Source: Phoronis australis (taxonomy: Eukaryota; Phoronida; Phoronidae). Taken from it: a DNA stretch of 56,181 bases. The translations under genes and the position numbers were made by a program. The first letter of the stretch is position 1; every line of letters begins with the position of its first letter. Location: NCBI GenBank assembly GCA_002633005.1, contig NMRA01000040.1, positions 1,212,423 to 1,268,603 on the forward strand, given 5' to 3'. The notes under the pieces are model-generated. The model saw only the letters and a program-made list of their open reading frames with translations. It ran no database searches and was not told the DNA's origin. This document shows positions 47,147 through 56,181 of this stretch, piece after piece.

Positions 47147-49600
47147 TTGGTTGAAACTTTAGTAAATCAAGCCAAAGCTGATCACCACCACAAGCTTTTT
47201 AAAAAAATTAACAGTGCAAGCAAGAACTCCAAAGAATACTGGAACATCATCAATAAAATACGCGGCAGTCAACATCAATCTTCTTATCCAGTCATCAACC
47301 ACAATGGTAACGTAGCCTCAAGAAGTAGTGACAAGTGTGACCTGTTTCTCAAATTTTTCACGAACAAAAGCCACATTACACCAACTGAAGTAGGTAACTT
47401 TCCCTTTCTTCGTGAACGTTGTCTCAATCAACTGTCTGGCATCCCCGCTAATCAAACTGATGTCCGGAAGTATCTCAATGAAATTGACCCAAATAATAAT
47501 GATGGCACAGCTTTAATCACCAGTAAGATGATCAAAATGATTGCCAATGAAATTACCATACCCTTGACCAATCTGTTTAACAAACTTCTTCAGCTAGGTA
47601 TATATCCGTCTTCTTGGAAACATGGAATTATGGTTCCTAAACACAAAAACTCCAAAACTGAAATTTCAAATTATCACCCAATAATTTTATTTAACACCCT
47701 ATCCAAAATCTTCGAGAAGATCATTGCTCAAAGTATTCTTACAAAACAACTTGATCTATCATCGTCAATTTGTTTTTTTTTTGCCTGGAAACAGCACCGT
47801 GGCACAATTTATTGAAATGGTACATGACATTCATTTACATTTTGAGAAGGGCGAGAGTGTCAGGTCCATTTTTCTAGATATAGCTTCTGCTTTCGACTGA
47901 GTCCCTCACGACCTTCTACTTCGCAAACTTCGTTCCTATGGCATTACTGGTAATCCTTTAATCATGATCACCTCATATCTCTCCGATAGAACATACAGTG
48001 TTCGTGTCGACGGCGTACTTTCAATTTTATCCCCCCCCTGGATTTGTAAACGCAGGTGTACCACAGGGTAGCGTACTGGGCCCTCTTCTCTTCTTGGTTT
48101 ATATTAATGACCTTCCTGATAACCTGTCATGTAGCACATACATTTATGCAGATGACAAAGCGCTTTTTTACCCCTTCGCAGGGAGCATCCCTGAAAGTTC
48201 TTTGCAGCTTCAACACGACTTAAATAAACTCAGCTATTTGTCACAAGAATGGAGAATGAATTTTAAACCAGAAAAAAGCGTTGACCTCACCTTCTCCAAA
48301 TCTATTAATGCTCTCTTCCTTGTTGACCCGTCTTATGACCTTAAACTTAATGATGAAATCATTCCTAGAAAACAGTCGCACAGACATCTTGGTATACTGT
48401 TAGATGAAGAACTCTCATTCACACCTCACGATCGGGAGCTCGTACAAAAAACTCAGAAAATAATTAACCCACTTAAGCTTGTCTCCCGTCATCTGAATTC
48501 TACACATTTAGAAGTTTTGTTCAAATCATTTATACTTCCACACATCGATTATTGTGATATCATACATCAGTCGGTAATACGGGTGCACTCCAACATTTGG
48601 AGATGTTACAGTATCAAGCTGCCTTACTCATAACCGGAGCTTACAGGGGATCCAATAGTGTTAAGGTTTTGAATAGTCTCAAGTGGCCCAAACTGTCTAC
48701 TCAACGCAATCTTCACACGACCTCATTTACTTTCAAAGTGATAAACAACGTCAACAATGCCTCCGTCAAAAAAATATTTGATATACACTAGACAAGGCCA
48801 TCGTAGTAATTTGAGATCCTCCATCTCATATGCAATTCCTCCGTCGTTCAGTCAGGCTTTCAGAAAGTCTACAGTTATGATGTGCATCAACAACTGCAAT
48901 TCTCTTCCAGTCTCTGTTAAGGAAAGCAACTATTTACGAGTATAAAAAATAATTTTAACTGTTTTTCACAATTTTGATAACTCAGCACCTTTAAATCAAT
49001 TCTCCCTTCCCCGCGATAACGAAATAGCATTGTACAGATTAAGATGTGGTCTTTTCCTCAATTCTGACAAGTTTAGGCATAACTTTAGTAATGTTTCTCC
49101 AAACTGTAAATGTGGTGATCATCAATCTTATCCTCATATTTTCTTCATATGTCCCCTCATCGAGTACCTGAGATGCTCACTTTTTCGTGCACTCAATGAA
49201 AACCAATCAATTGTTAATGTTCTCAATTCTTGTAATAATATACCTACTAAAATTATATTATTATTGAATGGTAGTCCTAACTTTGACGTCGTTCTCAATG
49301 AATTCCTCCTAAACAACGTTAGCAAATTAATTTTTATGAACCGTTTATCAATATTGCTGCTTCTGATTTCCATACATGAATCTGTACATGTTTTTGTTTT
49401 TATATATTCGCAATAGCATATCTAAATATTGGGATACTTATATTAGATACTACTTAAATGTATATACCTCTATCTATTTTAGTTTCATTTATGAATTGTC
49501 ACGGTTTACAATCCAGATTTAATGCTTCACGATTTCTGGGTTTGTCATTATTTCTTTGCATGACTTGTGTATTCTTCAATAAATATATATCACTTTAAAA
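47147..49600 (+). mobile_element. 5'-truncated non-LTR retrotransposon (jockey/CR1-like), reverse transcriptase region
   Basis: Successive plus-strand frames form one decayed ORF2. The pre-RT part includes KEYWNIINKI, then GIYPSSWKHGIMVPKHKN and SNYHPIILFNTLSKIFEK. RT motif A reads FLDIASAFD. After it come GVPQGSVLGPLLFLVYINDL, the catalytic YADD in YIYADDKALF, the thumb HRHLGILLDEELSF, and a C-terminal Cys/His segment (CKCGDHQSYPHIFFICP) typical of jockey-superfamily ends. Lesions: a frameshift at a T run (about 47770-47781), a TGA just after motif A (about 47898), a frameshift at a C run (about 48031-48039), another shift near 48600 and a TAA near 48943. AATAAA at 49578-49583 marks the 3' end. 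The endonuclease domain is missing. The clade is not certain without a tree. Confidence 0.88.
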
Positions 49601-52600
49601 GAACAATCAGTGTTTTCATAAGTACACAAATAGGCAGTGAATTTTGAGCGAGGAATTAAATTGAATCAGTTACATCAGGCAACGGGACAGAGGCTACTTT
49701 AGGGCGCTATTTTTCATCTGTCCAAAGAGATGATTGCGCATGCCCCAGGGCATGTTTCTCAATTTTCCTAAGTAATGCATCAATCAGCCAATCAATTGAT
49801 CGTTTTATTTAACGCCAGTTTTATCATGAACAGGAGGTTAACATGCACCGCGTCAGCAAGACGGTTAAAATACAATAAGTTCAAGAAAATACTGAATACG
49901 CATTGCAGGGGCACCAGACCCAATGTAAGGTTGAAAATTGTTTGATAATTAAATTGATTAAGTTAAATAATAGGAAATATAAATAACCTACAAAATGTAA
50001 AACTCGAGTGCATTGCACATGAGCCTCATTTCACATCGAGGTATCTGAGTTTCATACACGGTAACCAAACTCATAAGGGCACGTTCGCTGTAGTAGTAGA
50101 TGGGGACATTAGACATATACCTTCCAAGGGTGCGACAATTAATCAAATTCTGATCTAGAGGCGATACGGGAGGGACCTATTTGTTAGCCAAGGCCCATTT
50201 CGATCCGATTTGTACTGATAATTTCGCTGTTAAATTCCTTACAAAATTACCATTTCACCAAAAAGACTCGGCTTCTGGACTCGCGTGATTAGACTACGAA
50301 TTTCTTATGAAACATCCAGAGCTTAACCGTAAAAATCGGCAGAAGTTTTCTAAAGGTCTAGTTGTTGTCTATGTCTTCTTTCTCAGAGTAGGTTAGTTAG
50401 GCTGTATGGCGAACCATATGTCGTAAACGCGGGAAAGTTTGTAACTTCCTTCACCGCGGTTCAATGTAAACTCATATTTTTCTGATACAAATGGATTCCA
50501 TGATATTCCTCCTCTCAGCGCAATTTTTATTTTTTAGAATTTTGGAGCTGTCCGAGACTTTTGTTGCCGTTATCTCATTTATTTGCAGGTTTATTAATTG
50601 CAGCAATAGGGGCTTTTCATTCTGACCTTGACCTTGTAAAGACACGATTTCACTGTATCTTAATTCGGACGGAAAGCATTAATGAAAGGAGCAGACAAAA
50701 GTTACTAGCTAAAAAATTTTGTTGCAGAGGACTTGGAGGTTTGCACCGCTAAGAGTTTTAAACGAGTGGATTTTGCAAATCTGGGAGGCCCAGCTCAAGA
50801 ATTAGGTGACGCTACGCAGTCTTGCATGTACTCAGCAGTGAAGTTCTAGAAAAATGGAAATGTTTTGCAACAACCTTTTGGCCATTATTGTGGTTCACCA
50901 ATAAAAAACCAAAACTTCTTTGTCAAAGTATCAATCTCATTTTAAATAATTCGCATAATAACTAGCATTATTTGAGAGTATTTAATTTATTGGATGTAGG
51001 ATGTCGGCTAGGGGAGCTACATGTAATCTACAAGCTCTTGAAGCTGCAATGTTAACATGTCCTGGTCATCTGTAAAAACGCCCTGGTTTGTCGTGTCCAG
51101 ATGGGAGAGGACTGGATTCCCTGTACTCTACATAATCCGACCACGAATAGTCACTTTCAACTAAAACGAAGCGAAAAGACAATCTTTAGATCTTGCTGTT
51201 GTTGTTGCCAGTAGAACTAATTTGAAAATATTTCGTTTACGCAATGAACAATCAGTGAGCTATAGCGGTTAGCTAAGTCCCTGTTTACGCCTTTCGTAAT
51301 ACCCAATTGTTGGATGCCCGCATCAACACAGGAAAAGACCATACCGTTAACAGTACGCTTACAAGGACAATTCCCGTATTTCGATAGAAATGTAGGAATT
51401 TTCACCGCTCGTCCTTCTGAGCGACTTTTACCAGGATCAATGAGAGCGCCGCGCCGGAGTTGGATACAGTTGTGATGATCGCATTGTCCGATGCGAGCAA
51501 GACACAACTAAGTTTAATTACCCCCACCATTAACTGCAGTAAACATCTCTGCCTGAACTTAGTGTTGAATTTTCCAAATGCATTAACCGATAGCTTTCGT
51601 TAAAAATCAACACCACGGCGGTATTCAGCTGGAAACAACCAAGAATGGTTTCCGATTTTTAAAAATTGATGAACTAATATAACCTAAAAACTTCAACTAT
51701 TGGGTACGTTTGAAGATAAACGACCGTGCGTATTCATATAAAGTTAACGATATCACGCGGATTATTGTTATCATATTCTTTCAATCTCGTTTAACAAGAT
51801 TTTTGACTAGGGAACATTTGAAGTTAACGGTGCCCACTCTTCATGTTTTATGTCTTACAAAAGTATTTATTTAGTCAGTGCAACAAAAATTGTCCGGAGA
51901 TTCCAAATCTTCAGTTTGGCTATCACCATATTTGCACGTTTGTTTATATTTTATGATTTGAGTTCTTTGAAAGATTAAATTTGAACTATTGACACGTGTA
52001 GTTTTGTTTGTAATGAAATGTTTAATGTAGGTGTAACCTGGAACGTTCAGGGATGGGTTCACTCTTGACTACACTAATTACGTTTTGCTGGCGATCAAAA
52101 TCTAACACTGTTTTGGTACTTCAAGTTTAAGCATAACAAGATATCAACATGTTCCCGTAAGAAAAAATAAGTAGACAGCAGTATTAAAAATGAAATAACG
52201 AAAACCGGTATGAAACATATTTAACAACATCGATCTTCTGGGAATTGTCCCTTTGTCAAGATAAACACAACCTTTTTTAGTCTTGTTGTAATATTTAAAA
52301 TGTACCAAGTTAAAACTTTTCTCCACAGTTGCAGGCTGTAAATCTGTGCAAATGCCAGCCTACCGCAAACCCCGGATAGTTGATTCACTTATCACTTGAC
52401 AGCGCTAAAGAAACTTTTGCTGATAATAAACAATAAACATGTTCATTTAACTGTTTTATTTCACATCCGAATGACATCAACATTTTGTGTATACTCTTAT
52501 AAAAATATTACATCGTGACAATGTGACGTAATTGTCAAGAGCGTATTAATCAGCCCTCATTTGCCAGAATGACATCTACATAGAGAAGTTTCCATATTAT

Positions 52601-53762
52601 TGAACTATCATAAATATTCAATCACCCAGATCAAGTAATGGCCGTTGTTGGCCGTTATATCGACAGTGTCGCTTTGTCCACTAAAGTACAACTGACTCGC
52701 AAAGCATTTCAAGTGCCACAGTCTCAATGCCGACTACCTCTCATAAGGAGCTGGAAAACAACCAATCATAGGTCTGACTGCCAACTATAATTTGCATACA
52801 ATAAGTCTCAACGACCAACCGTGATGGCGTAATTAAAGAAATGCATTGCGATGGCGGATGCAGCAGCATAGCGGTGTGTGCTCTTGAGAACAAACCCAAC
52901 GATAGCATTTGAACAATCTAGGAGTCAACCCAGTAGACCACTGGCGAGAATAATTCTTTGGAATAGGCAGGAAGTCTCTTCGATACCAGTAACGCAAGAA
53001 CGTGCCGTTTGAGTTCTTGATACCCGGATGTTCATGATGCAACGCAAAACCTGACAAAACACGGTGAATAATTTGGACAAGCAGAAGTAGGGCGGCTCCT
53101 AACTCGCGAAAAACCTAATGAACCAAACGTTCATCATACAGGTAGCTCAAACTTAAGCGGTGTTAAATCCGTGCTAAATGTTAAAAGGTTTGGATTTAGG
53201 CTACTTGTAGTTATAACACTTGTTCCTTGCTCACTTTAGGAGAATATGTTTGGGCCATGGAAGGACTGATGGTTCGCAATTTCTCTACACCAATGTCAAC
53301 AAAGCATGCTGCATTATAATATAAGGTTCTAATTTTTGAGTCGTATTAAAGCTGCAACAGAGTCGCTTTTGCAAGCTTGAGAAAAAATCAGTAGTCATCT
53401 TTCGCTGAACATAAGGTCAACTACGTTTTTTCCAACTTCTAAGCGATGGCGTCCTGGTATCAGAAAAAAACACTATTAGGTCGCTGTGAAATCGTGTCCC
53501 TGGTTTCACAATTTAGAGTATTTGGAACAGACAATACGTGCATCAAACAATGTCCCCAGCACAAAGTAGCCTACTCATTGCCAGTCTGGCCTCACCATAA
53601 CAGGGACTACACATGCGGCATTACAACAGAAAACACTGTGCTACGACTTCGCATGGCATTTTTCTTGGATCATATAAAGCCTTTCTTCCCGCTGTGAATT
53701 AAAACTGATGAACTGACAGACAGACGACCCGTTCAAATGAATACCTATAACAACATAAAGAG
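49601..53762. other. Long intergenic region, no gene recognised
   Basis: Several short frames (for example minus strand 51507-51217, 96 codons, and plus strand 53446-53697, 83 codons) show no family motif or splice support. It lies between a dead LINE and the 3' flank of Lhx2/9, so it could hold regulatory DNA of that developmental gene, but nothing in one sequence shows it. Confidence 0.35.
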
Positions 53763-53957
53763 GTACGACCCTCCCCACAAAGAGGGACGAACCTTACCCC
53801 AAAGAGGGACGACCATTCCCTCAAAGAGGGACTACCCTTCCCTCAATGAGGGACTACCCTTCCCTCAAAGAGGGACTACCCTTCCCTCAAAGAGGAACGC
53901 CCCTTCCCTCAAAGAGCGACGACCCTCCCCTCAAAGAGTGACGACCCTTCCCTGCTA
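53763..53957. repeat. Minisatellite, about 22-bp unit, eight or more copies
   Basis: Tandem units of CCCTCAAAGAGGGACTACCCTT with small changes (GAC/TAC, GAGG/GAGC). The core contains CCCTC and GAGGG arms, so each unit can form a small hairpin. The open frame across it is a by-product of the repeat. Confidence 0.85.
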
Positions 53958-55187
53958 GCTGCATTTCACCATGTTTTGAGGCTAAAACAAACCAGTCCTT
54001 TTACTCTGAAAAAAATTGTCTGATAATTTTCCCTACCGTAACAAGATTTCATTTCCGTTACCAACAACATAAATCAGTGACTCGAGAAAGGCTTTATTGG
54101 GGTTGACAAAGCCTAAAACTGCGAATTTGAAAGTGGCGCATGTACTCATTGCCTGTGACGTGGATTACCGGCTCATTCGACAGCTCTTCTCAAGATCGGA
54201 TGATCGTGGCAAAGCTCAAAACCCCTAAGGCGTTCTGGTTAAAAATTCAAGATGGACAGCTAAACAGGGTTGAAATGCAGTTTGAAGTATGCCTATGCAA
54301 TGTTACATTACACGGAAACACAATGGAGCAACAACTCGATGGTTAATCTACGGTAAAACTGACGAATACGCACAAAGAATGCCTTGATTTTGTAATAAAT
54401 ATTACATATACTGATGGATAAAACCTGTACATGAAAGCATTCAGTCACGTGACTTCTAAACAGAGATCCCATTGGACATGCATGTAAGCGTGAAGTTCGG
54501 AAAAGAAAGTAACACTTTAACGTGAAGCTTTACGAGCTTTCTTCAACTAAGCTCTCGCAAAGTACATGCGAATATTTCGCACAAACACACATGCTTGCGT
54601 ACAGTTAAAATTAGGAAATGTAATTTCCACGTGACTCAATAATAGAGTTTCTATCATTGAAAAGAATATCCGAACTAGGACGAACACGAAGTTGCAGTGT
54701 TTCGAAAATTTATACCTACAACTAAGACTACGTGCACAGGTCTTGTAGGAGCACTGTCAATCAAATTCATGGTTATCAATAAATAAATATACAATACTAA
54801 GTTTCCTGGTAATCTCAAATGTTCACCTCACTAATTTCAAAATAAATACAAGTTGTGATACCATCATTTGCCACGTCTTCCTGAAGTACAAAATGCGGAA
54901 CCGGTCGATATTTCATCTTTGGTATTTGACTATCATCTTCATTATATAAGTAAAACACAACATCAAACAAGGAAATTACTGATACGCTGATTTCCACATG
55001 TCTCAAAAAATTCGCGAAACAAATGCACATTTTTCCAACTCGTATGTCTTCTAAATTTTGGCCACGACCGGGAAAATCTCCGCGCGTACAGAAATTCGTC
55101 AGCCAGTTAAAACTTGTCAGCTTCAGACAGGGCTTGTCTTAGTGCCACGCGCGACACGTCATTCTATATGACGTAATTAGCACGTGC
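53958..55187. other. Probable 3' untranslated region and flank of Lhx2/9
   Basis: No separate gene is seen. Read on the minus strand this follows the Lhx2/9 stop codon directly and reaches a possible AATAAA at 54098-54093, so a large part may be 3' UTR. Confidence 0.4.
54093..54098 (-). promoter_or_regulatory. Possible poly(A) signal AATAAA for Lhx2/9
   Basis: AATAAA on the minus strand about 1.1 kb after the Lhx2/9 stop. Placement is plausible; the motif alone is weak evidence. Confidence 0.3.
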
Positions 55188-55900
55188 TCAGCTCATGGCC
55201 GAGATAGTGTTGGGAAACATTTCCGACAGATTGCTGGAACTATCTTCGTCTTCGTCTAATGTATTATTGTGCATGTCAGCCAAAGAGGGGGAGGAGCTAA
55301 CGTCGGAGAGTTCACCTGGCGAGCGTGCGTTGGATAGATCTGATTGACCAGCTTCCGACATCGCCTTCTCCGTCGAACCCGGCGGACCACCGTCTGTGCT
55401 GCCACAATGTTCCTGTCGCAGCAAGTTCCGCCTGTATTTGGCTCGAGCATTTTGAAACCACACCTGTACAGACGGCAATCAAACGTTTAGCAAAATAAGG
55501 CTTGTAGTTCTTTCAAAAGCAAAGTAACAACATGTTAAGGGTGTTCGATAAAAGAATGCAGTTGCTGGTACATTAACTTGGCGATAGACTAGATTGACTA
55601 CGAAATAGGAATTATCAAATAAGCTCCGACAAGGAAATGTCTCTATTACGGTTTAAACGGTAGCAAAAATGGTGCAGTGCCTAGGTCTGCTAATCAGGGT
55701 TGAACTTACTTGCAACACGCGTTTTGTGAGGCCAGTTTTTTGCGCTAGCTGTTTAAGGTCTTTGGCGTCAGGATTATGGTTGAGAGCGAAATACGATTTC
55801 ATCGTGCGCAGTTGATGGTGCTTGAAGGACGTACGCATGCGTTTCTGTCGTGGTACGCCACCTTGCGAGTATTGGTCTAGTTGGTCAGGATCGTCCAAAC
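55188..55900 (-). CDS. Lhx2/9: LIM-homeobox transcription factor Lhx2/9 (apterous class), last two exons
   Basis: Minus-strand exons 55900-55710 and 55463-55188 are joined in phase 0 (CAA then donor GTAAGT; acceptor CTGTACAG then GTG). Together they give a full homeodomain: KRMRTSFKHHQLRTMKSYFA, NHNPDAKDLKQLAQKTGLTK, RVLQ and VWFQNARAKYRRNLLRQE. By memory this is nearly identical to vertebrate LHX2/LHX9; Tyr replaces Phe in AKFRR. The intron within the homeodomain at Q/V-WF is the usual one for this class. The C-terminal tail is acidic and Ser-rich (SNARSPGELSDVSSSPSL, DEDEDSSSNLSEMF). The first exon opens with one leftover base and GLDDPDQLDQYSQGGVPRQ, the linker after the LIM domains, which must lie beyond the window edge. 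Role: a nuclear DNA-binding regulator of neural, eye and appendage-type patterning, using LIM domains to bind the Ldb/Chip cofactor. Confidence 0.95.
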
Positions 55901-56181
55901 CTGAAACAAATACCCCAAAATTTGTAAATCCGAAATGGAAACAGTAAATCCTAGCTCGAGATTGCAGCACACTATTTTGAGATAAATGTCTGAGTATTTA
56001 GTAGTTGAAATTCAACTTCATTTTGGTTGGCTGAATGGTACTTTGATACGGGCAGATCTCAGCGCGAACACGTGAACTAATGCTATCACTTGTAGTAGAT
56101 GCCGTGACGTTTACGCCTTTCAATAGACAGCAGCATTCTCAAAAACGTTCTGTAATGCATCTTCTCAATTTGCGCAATCCC
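55901..56181. other. Lhx2/9 intron (partial)
   Basis: Read on the minus strand this is the intron upstream of the first homeobox exon, ending in TTTGTTTCAG. No LIM-domain exon is present before the window ends. Confidence 0.6.

Noticed and set aside
53737-53958. 73-codon Pro/Arg-rich frame
   Set aside because: It is a translation of the 22-bp minisatellite.
1-56181. CRISPR arrays, operons, ribosome binding sites, attachment sites
   Set aside because: The window is intron-bearing animal DNA. The tandem repeats have no spacer structure and the other feature types do not apply.

Overview
This is animal (metazoan) genomic DNA: AT-rich and intron-bearing, with phase-matched GT-AG exons and many mobile-element remains. 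The best anchor is a LIM-homeobox gene of the Lhx2/9 (apterous) class at the right edge. With a THAP gene carrying a death-effector-like domain, a degraded KMT2C/D-type PHD exon, Penelope, LINE and ISL2EU-like elements, this suggests a marine invertebrate deuterostome (hemichordate, cephalochordate or similar). The species assignment is inference.

Layout. 1-25 kb has no intact gene that I can support. It holds a Penelope GIY-YIG fragment framed by 20-bp inverted repeats (1.1-1.7 kb), two arrays of a complex repeat of roughly 1 kb (2.7-4.6 kb and 12.4-15.0 kb), two palindromic AACTTAAGTTTT tracts (4.6-5.0 and 12.0-12.4 kb), a candidate 2.3-kb DNA transposon with TTACCGTAA ends (5.5-7.8 kb), and foldback elements at 15.1-16.2 and 23.1-24.0 kb, the first with a rearranged copy at 21-22 kb. 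At 24.8-25.0 kb lies a stop-riddled PHD-finger exon related to KMT2C/D.

25.7-32.7 kb is a nested transposon. An L1/Tx1-like LINE (ORF1, and the start of the ORF2 endonuclease) is split by two DNA transposons, E1 (26372-27935) and E2 (27978-31817). Each has 15-bp terminal inverted repeats, AT target duplications and a conserved subterminal motif. E2 carries a clean THAP first exon (+) facing a SWIM-YqaJ exonuclease gene (-) that is broken by a stop and a frameshift. The architecture resembles ISL2EU elements.

36.5-45.7 kb (-) is the most interesting gene: seven exons whose phases all match give a 646-residue protein with an N-terminal THAP zinc finger, a novel 260-residue middle region, a death-effector-like six-helix domain and a C-terminal tail of four 10-residue repeats. 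I do not know a described protein with this THAP-DED layout. 47.1-49.6 kb is a 5'-truncated non-LTR retrotransposon with reverse transcriptase motifs and three reading-frame lesions. 55.2-55.9 kb (-) holds the last two exons of Lhx2/9, the homeodomain and C-terminus; its LIM exons lie beyond the window.

The two host genes are independent as far as sequence shows: one looks like a nuclear DNA-binding and death-signalling adaptor, the other is a developmental transcription factor. Everything else is repeat-derived or unassigned.
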